Part shown: piece by piece, positions 8,555 to 18,906 of the stretch
Layout of the letters: the number at the start of each line of letters is the position of its first letter
How positions within the stretch are numbered: the first letter of the stretch is position 1
Source of the DNA: Hymenobacter mucosus
GTDB lineage: Bacteria > Bacteroidota > Bacteroidia > Cytophagales > Hymenobacteraceae
Assembly: GCF_900188255.1 (NCBI RefSeq)
Contig: NZ_FZNS01000009.1
Coordinates: 104,143 to 168,142 of the forward strand
Direction: 5' to 3'
DNA: 64,000 nt
Translations under genes and position numbers: made by a program
The notes under the pieces: model-generated
What the model saw: the letters and a program-made list of their open reading frames with translations, nothing else
Database searches by the model: none
Told to the model about the DNA's origin: nothing

Positions 8555-9685
8555 TTATGCCGTGGCACCGGCCAGTGCTTCCTGGCGCTTCTGCTCAAGC
8601 ACGTTCATCAGCTTACCGAAGGGCTCGGTGAACTTCTGGGCGCCTTCCTGCTCCAATTGGTTGGTCAGGGCCTCCAAATCAATGCCCAACTCAGGCAGAC
8701 GGTCCAGCACGGCTATTTCCTGCTTATCGGCCAGGCGGTTGGCGGGCTTGCCTTTCGCGCGGTAGAAGTCCAGGGTTTCTACTGGAATGGTGTTTACCGT
8801 ATTTGGGCCGATAAGGGCTTCTACGTACTTCAGGTCGTCGTACTTGGGGTTTTTGTTGCCGGTGCTGGCCCACAGCAGGCGCTGTGGCTGAGCACCCTGT
8901 GCCTTCAGGGCTTCCCAACGTGGGCCCGCAAAGATTTCTTCAAATACCTCGTAGGCACGCTTGGCGCTAGCAATGGCTACCTCACCTACCAACGACTGCG
9001 CCAACTCGCCCTTCTCGCCGCCTTCGGCTGCTAGTTGCTCAAGCTTGGGGTCAATCAGTACGTCGATACGAGAGAGGAAGAAGCTTGCTACCGAATCCAG
9101 ACGCTTCACCGAACCACCAGCTTTTACGCGGTCTTCCAGACCAGCAATGTAGGCTTCGGCTACGGCGCGGTACCGATCTACGCTGAAAATCAGGGTTACG
9201 TTTACGTTCACGCCAGCCGCAATCAACTGACGAATGGCGGGTAGGCCAGCTAGGGTAGCGGGCACCTTAATCATCACGTTGGGGCGATCCACCTGCTTCC
9301 AGAAGTGCAAACCTTCGGCTACGGTTCCTTCCGTGTCGTGCACCAACTCGGGCGATACTTCCAGGCTCACGTAGCCATCACCACCATTTTCGGGGTGGTC
9401 ATAAAGGGGACGGAGCAGGTCGCACGCCTGCTGCACGTCAGCAACGGCTAGTTTGGCGTAGATCTCATCGGCCGAAAGACCCTCCTGGGCAAATTTGCGA
9501 ATGTCGTCGGCGTAGTCATCGGAGCCAGCAATGGCTTTCTCGAAGATGGCTGGGTTCGACGTTACACCGCGCAGACCGTCTTCTGTAATCAGGCGCTGCA
9601 GTTCACCGTTGTGCAGGATGTTGCGGCGAATATAGTCTAGCCAAATGCTTTGGCCGAAGTCGTGAATGGCAACTAATGGGTTCAT
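8555..9685 (-). CDS. tal: transaldolase
   Basis: A 376-residue cytoplasmic enzyme that moves a dihydroxyacetone unit between sugar phosphates in the non-oxidative pentose phosphate pathway. It is of the long (about 370-residue) transaldolase type. It shows the LRGVTSNPAIFEKAIAGS signature near residues 38-55 and the Schiff-base lysine Lys140 in NVMIKVPAT. The ATG at 9685 directly begins MNPLVAIHDFGQSIW, the normal family N-terminus. It lies 126 bp downstream of transketolase on the same strand. Together the two turn the pentose phosphate made from arabinose into glycolytic intermediates. Confidence 0.95.
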   Translation of the reverse strand: MNPLVAIHDFGQSIWLDYIRRNILHNGELQRLITEDGLRGVTSNPAIFEKAIAGSDDYADDIRKFAQEGLSADEIYAKLAVADVQQACDLLRPLYDHPENGGDGYVSLEVSPELVHDTEGTVAEGLHFWKQVDRPNVMIKVPATLAGLPAIRQLIAAGVNVNVTLIFSVDRYRAVAEAYIAGLEDRVKAGGSVKRLDSVASFFLSRIDVLIDPKLEQLAAEGGEKGELAQSLVGEVAIASAKRAYEVFEEIFAGPRWEALKAQGAQPQRLLWASTGNKNPKYDDLKYVEALIGPNTVNTIPVETLDFYRAKGKPANRLADKQEIAVLDRLPELGIDLEALTNQLEQEGAQKFTEPFGKLMNVLEQKRQEALAGATA

Positions 9686-9739
9686 ATCGAGTGGGGCTTT
9701 ATCGGTTCAAAGAATACTTTCGGGAGAAAGTGGAAGCTG

Positions 9740-9801
9740 CTACCTAGCACACCTTGGCTACCTTTTTCCTAGAAGAAAGGTAGCCAAGGTGTGCTAGGTA
9801 G
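9740..9801 (-). other. 26-bp perfect stem-loop between transketolase and transaldolase
   Basis: Arms at 9740-9765 and 9776-9801 are perfectly complementary over 26 bp with a 10-nt loop. The element starts 10 bp after the transketolase stop. On the minus strand no T-run follows the stem, so it looks more like an attenuator or mRNA-stabilising hairpin than a simple terminator. It would set the ratio of the two enzymes if they share a transcript. Confidence 0.7.
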
Positions 9802-9811
9802 TAAACAACGA

Positions 9812-11863
<2,052 letters not shown>

Positions 11864-12022
11864 GAAAGGACAAGTAAGAGTGGGAAATGATGCTAAGCTA
11901 AGAGACGAAGGCACTGCTTCGGCCGCATCAAAAGGAGTTGTGCGCGAGAAAAAGGACCGTAATCGGTGCCGATAGTCGAACCTGGGAAGTTGACAGCGGA
12001 AAAGTAGAACTTATTACTGCAA

Positions 12023-12040
12023 TACACAATCGTTTGTGTA
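12023..12040. promoter_or_regulatory. candidate LacI-family operator upstream of transketolase
   Basis: TACACAATCGTTTGTGTA is a near-perfect 18-bp palindrome (only one base pair breaks the symmetry) with a central CG, the usual form of a LacI-family site. On the minus strand it is preceded by AT-rich sequence that could hold a -7 element (tattta). It matches the sites at 13056, 18698 and 18877. Confidence 0.65.
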
Positions 12041-12064
12041 AATATTCTGCTTCCCGCCAACCAG

Positions 12065-13060
12065 CTAAGGCTGTACTACAGGCCAGCCAGTAGCGTCCCA
12101 GTTTAGCTTTTCAATGCGTAGTTTGGGGTGGCCTTTGTCGCTGGCATCATACCCGTGGAAAACAAGATAATCGGCCTTGTCAAAGGTGTACACGGAGTTA
12201 TGACCTAGGCCAAACCAGTTTTTGTCGCCGGCTAGCACCTGCGTGCCACCTCCTTGCTCAAGAGCTACACCAGCTTTGTCTACGTAGGGACCCATCACGT
12301 TTTTAGCGCGGCCTACCATAATCTTATACGTGCTTTGGGGGCCGCGGCAGCAGTAGTCAAACGACGTGAATAGGTAGTAGTAGCCGTTTTTACGAAACAC
12401 AAACGGAGCTTCAATAGCGCCGTCGCCGGGCATAGAATCGTTGAGCTGGGGGCTGCGAGGGCGCTTGGCAATGGTGCGCCACTGTTCAGGCTGAGCGGGG
12501 GCCGTGAGGTCGGGGCGTAACTGAACCAGCTTAATGCCCTCCCAAAACGAGCCAAACGTCAGCCAGGGAGTGCCCGCGTCGTCGCGGACGAGGTTGGGGT
12601 CAATAGCATTCCACATGTCGCGCCCCGGTACTGATTGGAGCACCCGGCCGTGGTCTTCCCACTTGAAGTCCTTGGAGGTAGGATCGAGAGTCTTATTCGT
12701 GGCTAGGCCAATGCAGGAGGTGTTTTTGCCAAAGGCGGAAACAGAATAAAACAGGTAGTATACCCCGTTGTGAAAGGAAATATCGGGCGCCCAGATATGG
12801 TTCTTGAAGCCTGGTACGGCCTGCACGGCCCAGGCGGGAGCGGTAGCAAAAATGGGCTTCTCAGGTTTCCAATTCTGCCGGTCCTTTGATGACCACACGG
12901 AGATGCCAGGGCCAGTGCAGAACATATAGTACGTGCCGTTCTGTTGCGCCATCACGGGGTCGTGAGCCGGAATAAGGGGTACTTTGGATTGCGCTTGGGC
13001 GCCTAAGCTACCTAAGGCGAGGGCAAGCGCCACGCAGTGCTTTCGAAGAGAAGGATACAT
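12065..13060 (-). CDS. GH43 arabinan endo-1,5-alpha-L-arabinosidase
   Basis: A 331-residue exported hydrolase. The ATG at 13060 is preferred because it directly gives the signal peptide MYPSLRKHCVALALALG...AQAQ; an upstream start at 13111 would add 17 residues ahead of it. The single GH43 domain fills the rest, with Asp34 in PAHDPV, Asp154 in NAIDPNL and Glu217 in AIEAPF as catalytic residues. GSFWEGIK and the FDYCCRGP segment are shared with the GH43 domain at 2934 (KGACCKG there), so the two are related arabinanases. This one lacks RICIN and T9SS domains and should stay in the periplasm. An operator candidate overlaps its start codon. Confidence 0.92.
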   Translation of the reverse strand: MYPSLRKHCVALALALGSLGAQAQSKVPLIPAHDPVMAQQNGTYYMFCTGPGISVWSSKDRQNWKPEKPIFATAPAWAVQAVPGFKNHIWAPDISFHNGVYYLFYSVSAFGKNTSCIGLATNKTLDPTSKDFKWEDHGRVLQSVPGRDMWNAIDPNLVRDDAGTPWLTFGSFWEGIKLVQLRPDLTAPAQPEQWRTIAKRPRSPQLNDSMPGDGAIEAPFVFRKNGYYYLFTSFDYCCRGPQSTYKIMVGRAKNVMGPYVDKAGVALEQGGGTQVLAGDKNWFGLGHNSVYTFDKADYLVFHGYDASDKGHPKLRIEKLNWDATGWPVVQP

Positions 13061-13073
13061 AAACGATTGTGTT
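13056..13073. promoter_or_regulatory. candidate LacI-family operator overlapping the GH43 start codon
   Basis: TACATAAACGATTGTGTT differs from TACACAAACGATTGTGTA at two positions. The start codon of the arabinanase lies within it (13058-13060), so a bound repressor would act as a roadblock after initiation or would overlap the leader. Confidence 0.5.
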
Positions 13074-13164
13074 GAATGTAGTAGGGAAGGTAGAGCCCAC
13101 AACGCAGCCAAAATGGGGGGTAAGCAACTGGCGCAACTCAGCCTAGTTACCCTTCATCTGGTGA

Positions 13165-15324
13165 TTACTCCGCTGTTAGTTCCAGCACGTGGCTAGTAAG
13201 GGCCGGGGCATTAGTAGGCGAAACCATAATGCCAATGCGCATCAGGTAGTCGCCGGAGTAGGTTTGGTTGTGCGCGGGCAGTTGCGATGTGGCACCGGGC
13301 ATTAGGTTGATTTCCGTGACGCGGTAGCGTTTAGTGATGTCGAGGCCCTGTAGGCGCACGGGAAGCACGTTTTCGTTGGTGCGGGTGTGCAGGTTATAGC
13401 CAAACACAACGGCCTTGCGCTGCTGGTCCTCCACGTACATCACCGAGGGCTGGTTGCTCTCGTAGGGGGAGCGGAGGCGGTATTGCTCGCCCTGCCAAAT
13501 GATGGAGCTCAGGCGCTTGTAGTCCTTCACGGCCTGCTGGCTAAACTGTAAGTCTTCGGGCGTCATTTTCTCTACCTCAATATCGTAGCCCAACTTGCCC
13601 ATCATGGCCACATCCGTACGGAACTTGATGGAGTGCTGGCGATTCCAGTTGGTAACGTGGCTGCACAGCGTATTGGAAGGAAAGAAGTTGGAGAAGCCCC
13701 ACTGAATAAACACGCGCTCAACGGCGTCGGTGTTGTCAGAAGGCCAAAACTCGGTGAAGTACTTCAGGCCGCCGTAGTCGGAGCGGGCACCGCCGCCGGA
13801 GCACAGCATCATGGGTACGTGGGGGTACTTCTGGCGTACCCGGGCCAGCACCTTATACAGGCCCCGCACGTAGTCAATATACAAGTGCGACTGATTCTTG
13901 CCCAGGTACTTGGAGTAGCCGTTGGTGATCATGCGGTTGCAGTCCCACTTGATGTAAGCCACGTTCTGCTTAAACTGCTCATCTACCACGCCAAAGACAA
14001 AGTCCTGCACTTTGGGGTTGGTCAGGTCGAGCACCAGCTGGTTGCGGTAGTAGTCCTCGGGGCGGTTCGGGAGCTTAAGTACCCAGTCGGGGTGTTTCTC
14101 ATACAGCTCACTTTTAGGGCTTACCATCTCGGGCTCAACCCAAATCCCGAACTTAACTCCATTCTTACTAGCCGTTTGCACCAAGTGACCTACGCCGTTA
14201 GGTAGCTTGGTTTTGGCCGGTTCCCAGTCGCCGAGGCTGGTGGCGTCGTTGTTGCGCGGATACTTGTTGCCGAACCAGCCGTCATCCAGCAAGAACACGT
14301 CCACACCCAGCTTGCCCGCATCAGCAATCAGCCCATCCAGCTTCGGTTCGTTGAAGTCGAAAAACGTGGCCTCCCAGTTGTTGAGCAGGGTTAGGCGGGG
14401 TTCGGTGCCATCGAGCACGCCAAAGCGGCGGGCCCAGTTGTGCAAGTTGCGCGAGGCTTGTCCTTTGCCCTGGGTGCTATAAGTAAAGATGAACTCGGGG
14501 GTAGTAAAAATTTGGTTGGCGGGTAGCGTGTACTCAGAAGCGTAGGGGTTGATGCCCGCCGATACGCGCAGGGCGTTGAGATTATCCAGCTCAAATGCCA
14601 GCCGGAAATTGCCCGTCCAGGCCAGCGTGCCCGCCAGCACTTCACCGCTCGTTTCGGTAGCAGCTTGGTCAAAAGCGAGTTGGAATGCTGGCGTTTGGTA
14701 CCAGTGGGGGCGGGTACCCAGCTTGGTATCAATCACCTTCACACCACTAGTAAGCGGTGCTTCCTCCATGCCTGCTTCCTTCGCCCAGTCGCCGTGAAAC
14801 TGGGTTAGCCAGTACTGGTGGGCGTTGAAGTGCAGCATCGCCGACGCGTAGTTAGTCAGCACTACCGGCTTCTTCTCCCGGTGCCGGATTTCCGTCCAGG
14901 CTTTAATAACATCCTCGCGGTAGTAGGCAGCAAAGTGCAGCAGCACCTCTACCGGATACTGCGGGTCGCGCAGGCGGATAACGGTTTCCGTGAGGTCGTC
15001 GCCGATTTTACTGGTTTGTTTGTCGGCGAAGACTAAGCTCAGCCCCGGATTACCATCGGAGTGAACCAGCCGAATGGCTGGCTCAAACAAGTTGTCGGTG
15101 CCAGCGGGTACGTAGGCCTCGTGTTGCTTGGGCAGCGGGCCGTAGTCGGCGGGGTTGTTGAGTTTGGCGCCCAGGTAGGTTTGGTACAGCTTCTGGTTGT
15201 CGCCAACGGCTAGCACAAGACTTACGTGCTGAGTTTCGACGACGATGGGCAGGGTAGCAGGAGCCATGGCAGATGCCACGCCACTAAGGAGTAGCAGGCA
15301 GTAGCTTAGTACGGATTTCAGCAT
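13165..15324 (-). CDS. GH36 alpha-galactosidase
   Basis: A 719-residue exported enzyme that removes terminal alpha-galactose. The ATG at 15324 is chosen because it starts the signal peptide MLKSVLSYCLLLLSGVASA; an upstream ATG at 15390 would put 22 basic residues before it. The N-terminal beta-supersandwich is followed by the barrel (NNWEATFFDF, LDDGWFG). The nucleophile is Asp461 in YIKWDCNR and the acid/base is probably Asp530 in WPSDNTDA. CSGGGARSDYG is also a GH36 mark. It sits 105 bp upstream of the GH43 gene on the same strand. Together with the GH27 enzyme it suggests the target polymer carries galactose as well as arabinose, as in pectic arabinogalactan. Confidence 0.94.
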   Translation of the reverse strand: MLKSVLSYCLLLLSGVASAMAPATLPIVVETQHVSLVLAVGDNQKLYQTYLGAKLNNPADYGPLPKQHEAYVPAGTDNLFEPAIRLVHSDGNPGLSLVFADKQTSKIGDDLTETVIRLRDPQYPVEVLLHFAAYYREDVIKAWTEIRHREKKPVVLTNYASAMLHFNAHQYWLTQFHGDWAKEAGMEEAPLTSGVKVIDTKLGTRPHWYQTPAFQLAFDQAATETSGEVLAGTLAWTGNFRLAFELDNLNALRVSAGINPYASEYTLPANQIFTTPEFIFTYSTQGKGQASRNLHNWARRFGVLDGTEPRLTLLNNWEATFFDFNEPKLDGLIADAGKLGVDVFLLDDGWFGNKYPRNNDATSLGDWEPAKTKLPNGVGHLVQTASKNGVKFGIWVEPEMVSPKSELYEKHPDWVLKLPNRPEDYYRNQLVLDLTNPKVQDFVFGVVDEQFKQNVAYIKWDCNRMITNGYSKYLGKNQSHLYIDYVRGLYKVLARVRQKYPHVPMMLCSGGGARSDYGGLKYFTEFWPSDNTDAVERVFIQWGFSNFFPSNTLCSHVTNWNRQHSIKFRTDVAMMGKLGYDIEVEKMTPEDLQFSQQAVKDYKRLSSIIWQGEQYRLRSPYESNQPSVMYVEDQQRKAVVFGYNLHTRTNENVLPVRLQGLDITKRYRVTEINLMPGATSQLPAHNQTYSGDYLMRIGIMVSPTNAPALTSHVLELTAE

Positions 15325-15383
15325 GGGCAGGGTGGGAACGGAAGAGCGGCGGACGGGAGCAGAAGATTGGCTAAAAAGCCAAA

Positions 15384-15474
15384 ACGTCATGCTGCACTTG
15401 CTGAAGCTCTCTGCCCGGTAGCTTCATCGCTACAACGAAGCGGGCGAGATGCTTCGGCAAGCGCAGCATGACGT
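15384..15474. repeat. 91-bp imperfect palindrome between GH36 and GH43 genes
   Basis: The ends acgtcatgctgc and gcagcatgacgt are exact complements. Moving inward, cttgc/gcaag, gaagc/gcttc, tctc/gaga, gcccg/cgggc and gcttc/gaagc also pair, separated by single mismatches. The whole element can fold into one long hairpin. Its make-up resembles dispersed hairpin repeats I recall from Hymenobacter-type genomes, but only one copy is in this window. It may also act as a terminator for the upstream GH43/GH51 operon. Confidence 0.65.
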
Positions 15475-15499
15475 TCATAGTAAGACAGTGGCAGGGAGG

Positions 15500-16507
15500 T
15501 TACTTGGCGGCTTTAATGCCTTCCGTAGTCATGGCCACGCGCTTCATTGTGCCATCCTTGTTGTAATACAAGTAGTCGATGCAGACGGAGCGGCGGAAGC
15601 TTCCCCCATCGGTGGGGATGCTGCCGTTGTGGTAGATAAAATAGCTCTGCCCCTTGAAGTCAATGATAGACTGGTGGTTGGTGTTGGAGTTGCCCGCTAC
15701 CTCGTTCAGAATACCTTTAAATTCCCAGGGCCCTTCGATGCTGCGGCTCATGGCGTAGGCAATCTTCTCCGGGAACTGGTAGGCGTAGCTGAGGTAGTAC
15801 CAGCCGTTGTGTTTGTGCACCCAGGGAGCCTCCGTAAACTTAGGCAGGGTAGTTACCTTGTTGATGGGGCCATCGAGCTCCGTCATGTTTGGCTTCAGCT
15901 TCGCCCAGTAGCAGTTGGTGTTGCCCCAGTACAGGTAAGCTTGGCCCTTGTCGTCTATAAAAACGGTGGGGTCGATGTCGTCCCAGCTGATGGGACTATC
16001 GGTCATGTTATTGGTGATGATGGCCGAACCCCGGGCATCCTTGAACGGACCCGTTGGGCTGTCGGACACTGCTACCCCAATAGACTTGCCCGGAATGGTG
16101 CCATGCTCCACGGCCACGTACCAGTAGAACTTGCCGTTGCGCTCAATCACCTGCGAAGCCCAGGCATCGGCCTTGGCCCAGGCAAAGGCTTTCACATTCA
16201 GCGGCGAGGGATGCTCCTTCCAGTTTACCATGTCCTGGGAGGAGTAGCACAGCCACTCATTCATTACGTAGCGCTCCTGGCGCGCAGGGGCTTCGTCGTG
16301 GCCGGCATAGAGGTACACCGTACCCTTATGCACGAAGGCGGCGGGGTCGGCGGTGTACTTGTCTTTGATGATGGGGTTACCAGCCACGGGTTCCGGGGCT
16401 GCCTGCCCTAGCGCCGTCGTGGGCGCCAGGGCAGGAGCCGCAGCCAGTAGCAGCATACCAGCGAGTAAGGAGCGGGTAGCGGGCAAAAAAGAGAGTTGCT
16501 TAGTCAT
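15500..16507 (-). CDS. GH43 family glycosidase (arabinofuranosidase/xylosidase type)
   Basis: A 335-residue exported enzyme with a signal peptide at about residues 1-36. The propeller carries Asp54 in KYTADPAAF, Asp179 in WDDIDPTVF and Glu226 in KFTEAPWVH as the catalytic set. It differs clearly from the two endo-arabinanases in the window: there is no CC segment and the ADAWASQV segment replaces the WAPE type. It probably belongs to an exo-acting GH43 subfamily cutting alpha-L-arabinofuranosyl or beta-xylosyl ends. It follows the GH51 gene by only 12 bp, so the two form an operon that would be controlled by the operator at 18698. Confidence 0.88.
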   Translation of the reverse strand: MTKQLSFLPATRSLLAGMLLLAAAPALAPTTALGQAAPEPVAGNPIIKDKYTADPAAFVHKGTVYLYAGHDEAPARQERYVMNEWLCYSSQDMVNWKEHPSPLNVKAFAWAKADAWASQVIERNGKFYWYVAVEHGTIPGKSIGVAVSDSPTGPFKDARGSAIITNNMTDSPISWDDIDPTVFIDDKGQAYLYWGNTNCYWAKLKPNMTELDGPINKVTTLPKFTEAPWVHKHNGWYYLSYAYQFPEKIAYAMSRSIEGPWEFKGILNEVAGNSNTNHQSIIDFKGQSYFIYHNGSIPTDGGSFRRSVCIDYLYYNKDGTMKRVAMTTEGIKAAK

Positions 16508-16519
16508 GACGGCTACCGC

Positions 16520-18595
16520 TTAGCGCTTACCAGGAATGCGTAGCACCGTGAAGGAGTTGGGTGCCAGCGTGTACGTCACATTCGACGACGATACTTTGAA
16601 CGACTCCTCCTTGGGCGCCACGTTGGTGGGTTGCTCCAGCGTGTTCACCGCGTTGAGGTCATTGCTGGCCAGCACGGTTGCTTTGCCGGCTTTGCCCAGC
16701 TTCTTCACGCCCTGTAGGTTAATGGCTACCGGACGAGCCTCGGTGGAGTAGTTCACCAGCTTCACAATGATTTCGCCGGTTTTGTCGTCGGCCACGGCAC
16801 TGCTGAAGAGGTTGTCTTGGCCATTCTTGGCGTTGCCAGCGCGCTGCACGGGCAGCATGGTGGTGCCAGGGTTGGTAGAGTACATCTTCTGCACGTAGTA
16901 GTTGGGCGTGCCGTATGCTTTCAGGTTGTCAAACCAGATCATGTCGGGCGTCCACTGCCAAGCTTCCACGTGGGCAAACAGCGGCGCGTAAGAAGCCATA
17001 ACTACCTTGTCGGCATTGCGTTCCAGGCCCGTCATAAAAGCGGCCTCCGAAATGGCACAATCCCAGCTGTTTTTGTTGTCGGGGCTGCCAATGGCAACAC
17101 TCTGGGCGGCGTACTCGCCGGCGAAGATCTTGGTGCCGGTGGTGGGGTAGTTGTCGTAGCGGCCTACGTTCTGGCGGAACCAGTCGGGCTTGGCGTAGTA
17201 GTGCTCGTCAATTACTTCTGCCTTCAGCTCCCGCAGGCGCTTGCTAGCTTTGTCGAATAGCTCACCATCGGGGCTGGGGCCCGCGCTCGAAACAATGTTG
17301 ATAGTGGGGTACTTGGCCTTTATGGCTTTCATAAAGGGCTCGTAGCGCTCCAAGTACTGAGGACCCCACTGCTCGTTGCCGATGCCAATGAACTTCAAGT
17401 TAAACGGAGCAGCGTGGCCCATGGCTACGCGCTTGGCACCCCAGGGGGAGCTGGCGGGGCCATTGGCAAACTCAATCAGATCTAGCGCGTCCTGAATGAA
17501 GGTGTCAAGCGTGGGGTCGTCGGCGTGGTTGTGACCTTCGCCGGCGTTGGGGCCGCTGGTAGCAGTGCTAGTGGTGGGGGCTAGCTCCGCCGAGTTAAAC
17601 TGGCACGCCATTCCCACGTTCAAAATCGGCACAGGCTCGGCCCCAATGTCTTCGGATAGTTGGAAGTACTCAAAGAAGCCCAGACCGAACGACTGATAAT
17701 AGTCGGGGGTAGAGCGGTGCTTGAACTCCATGTTCCAGCGGTTGATCAGGGGCACACGCGAAGCCACGTCGCCAATGGTTTCTTTCCACTGGTAGCGCTC
17801 ATTCAAGGTGCGGCCCTCCACAATGCAGCCACCGGGAAAGCGCAGGAAGCCGGGGTTCATATCCTTTAGCAGCTGCACCAGGTCGGTACGCAGGCCGTTC
17901 TCACGGTTTTTGTACGTGTCCTTCGGGAACAGAGAAATCACGTCGATATCAGCCGTGCCCGCGCCGTTGAGCGCCAGCCGGAGCTGCCCTTTGGCTGCCG
18001 TAGCCGATGGCTTCATCACAACCGAGTACTTCTTCCATTCGTTGGTGAGACCCGAAACCTGGCTCTGCGCCAGCATTTTGCCTTTCTCGTCTTCCAGCGT
18101 TACGGTGAGACCGGTTACGTTGCCTGGGCCGCGCCGCGCGTACACCGAGAAAGTGTACTCGTCGTTCTGCTTCAGCCCCATACCCCGGAAGCCTTCATTA
18201 ATGAGGCCGGCGTCGGGGCTGGCAGTAGCAGCCGTGAGGCGCGCGAAGTGGTTGTTGGTAGCGCTAATGGGCCGGTCGCTGATAACGGTGTACGTCTTCA
18301 GAGCGGCTGCCCCGTTGATGCCTTTCCAGCCGGTTAGATAGTTGTCAGCAATTTCAAACGACTTGTTTTTTACCAGCTCAGGATATAGCCCGCCGTCGGC
18401 GGCGAAGTTGATATCCTCGAAAAACAGGCCATACATCGTTTTGGCGATGGGAGCACCCGGCTTATTTACTTGCACAGTAATGGTGTTAGCCGCAGTAGGT
18501 TTATTTTGGGCTACTGCTGGGGCTAATCCCAGGCTGCTGAGGGCCACTAGGCCGGTCGTCAGCTGCGCAAATCGGGTGGGAAAATACGTGGGCAT
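16520..18595 (-). CDS. GH51 alpha-N-arabinofuranosidase with CBM4_9-like module
   Basis: A 691-residue exported enzyme releasing arabinose from side chains or oligosaccharides. The ATG at 18595 begins the signal peptide (MPTYFPTRFAQL...PAVAQ); an earlier start at 18688 would add 31 residues ahead of the signal and overlap the promoter. After FFEDINFAADGGLYPEL comes a CBM4_9-like beta-sandwich at about residues 75-225, then the barrel beginning near FLRFPGGC. The acid/base is Glu408 in IGIGNEQWG and the nucleophile Glu494 in IFAGEYAA. It is the first gene of the GH51-GH43 operon and is divergent from the LacI-family regulator gene. Confidence 0.93.
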   Translation of the reverse strand: MPTYFPTRFAQLTTGLVALSSLGLAPAVAQNKPTAANTITVQVNKPGAPIAKTMYGLFFEDINFAADGGLYPELVKNKSFEIADNYLTGWKGINGAAALKTYTVISDRPISATNNHFARLTAATASPDAGLINEGFRGMGLKQNDEYTFSVYARRGPGNVTGLTVTLEDEKGKMLAQSQVSGLTNEWKKYSVVMKPSATAAKGQLRLALNGAGTADIDVISLFPKDTYKNRENGLRTDLVQLLKDMNPGFLRFPGGCIVEGRTLNERYQWKETIGDVASRVPLINRWNMEFKHRSTPDYYQSFGLGFFEYFQLSEDIGAEPVPILNVGMACQFNSAELAPTTSTATSGPNAGEGHNHADDPTLDTFIQDALDLIEFANGPASSPWGAKRVAMGHAAPFNLKFIGIGNEQWGPQYLERYEPFMKAIKAKYPTINIVSSAGPSPDGELFDKASKRLRELKAEVIDEHYYAKPDWFRQNVGRYDNYPTTGTKIFAGEYAAQSVAIGSPDNKNSWDCAISEAAFMTGLERNADKVVMASYAPLFAHVEAWQWTPDMIWFDNLKAYGTPNYYVQKMYSTNPGTTMLPVQRAGNAKNGQDNLFSSAVADDKTGEIIVKLVNYSTEARPVAINLQGVKKLGKAGKATVLASNDLNAVNTLEQPTNVAPKEESFKVSSSNVTYTLAPNSFTVLRIPGKR

Positions 18596-18697
18596 AGGTA
18601 GATGAAGAGGGAGAAAGGGAAAGTAAGGAACCCTAAAAAAACAAGGCGTATTCGGGAGCAGATGAGCTGCTAATGCCAAGTAAGTCATAACTCACCA

Positions 18698-18715
18698 GGC
18701 ACAATCGATTGTGTA
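18698..18715. promoter_or_regulatory. candidate LacI-family operator upstream of GH51
   Basis: GGCACAATCGATTGTGTA contains the perfect 14-bp palindrome CACAATCGATTGTG at 18700-18713. On the minus strand it directly follows ttacttta, a possible degenerate -7 element, so it would cover the transcription start of the GH51 operon. It lies 103 bp before the GH51 start codon. Confidence 0.7.
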
Positions 18716-18870
18716 AAGTAATGAGAAATTTCTAACATCTTACCTATTTAGTATAAAAAATACCCGGTTAATGAACGTGGGTGCGCATTCGGGAAAAGGT
18801 ATAGAACCCTGTTTTCACCCCAAATAATAAGCTAGTGAGTAAATACCTCTGCTCAGATAATAGATAATGC

Positions 18871-18894
18871 TATCTTTACACAAAGCATTGCGTA
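18871..18894 (+). promoter_or_regulatory. lacI-family gene promoter with overlapping operator
   Basis: TATCTTTA at 18871-18878 resembles the Bacteroidetes -7 element TAnnTTTG. The 18-bp TACACAAAGCATTGCGTA (18877-18894) overlaps its end and sits 12 bp before the ATG of the regulator gene. It fits TACACAANNNNTTGTGTA with one change in each of the centre and right arm, which suggests autoregulation. No clear -33 TTG was found. Confidence 0.55.
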
Positions 18895-18906
18895 GCGAAC
18901 CGCCAT

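Noticed and set aside
15449..16411. Open frame of about 320 codons opposite the GH43 gene at 15500
   Set aside because: Its start lies in the palindromic repeat and the rest is antisense to the GH43 enzyme; no protein family is visible.
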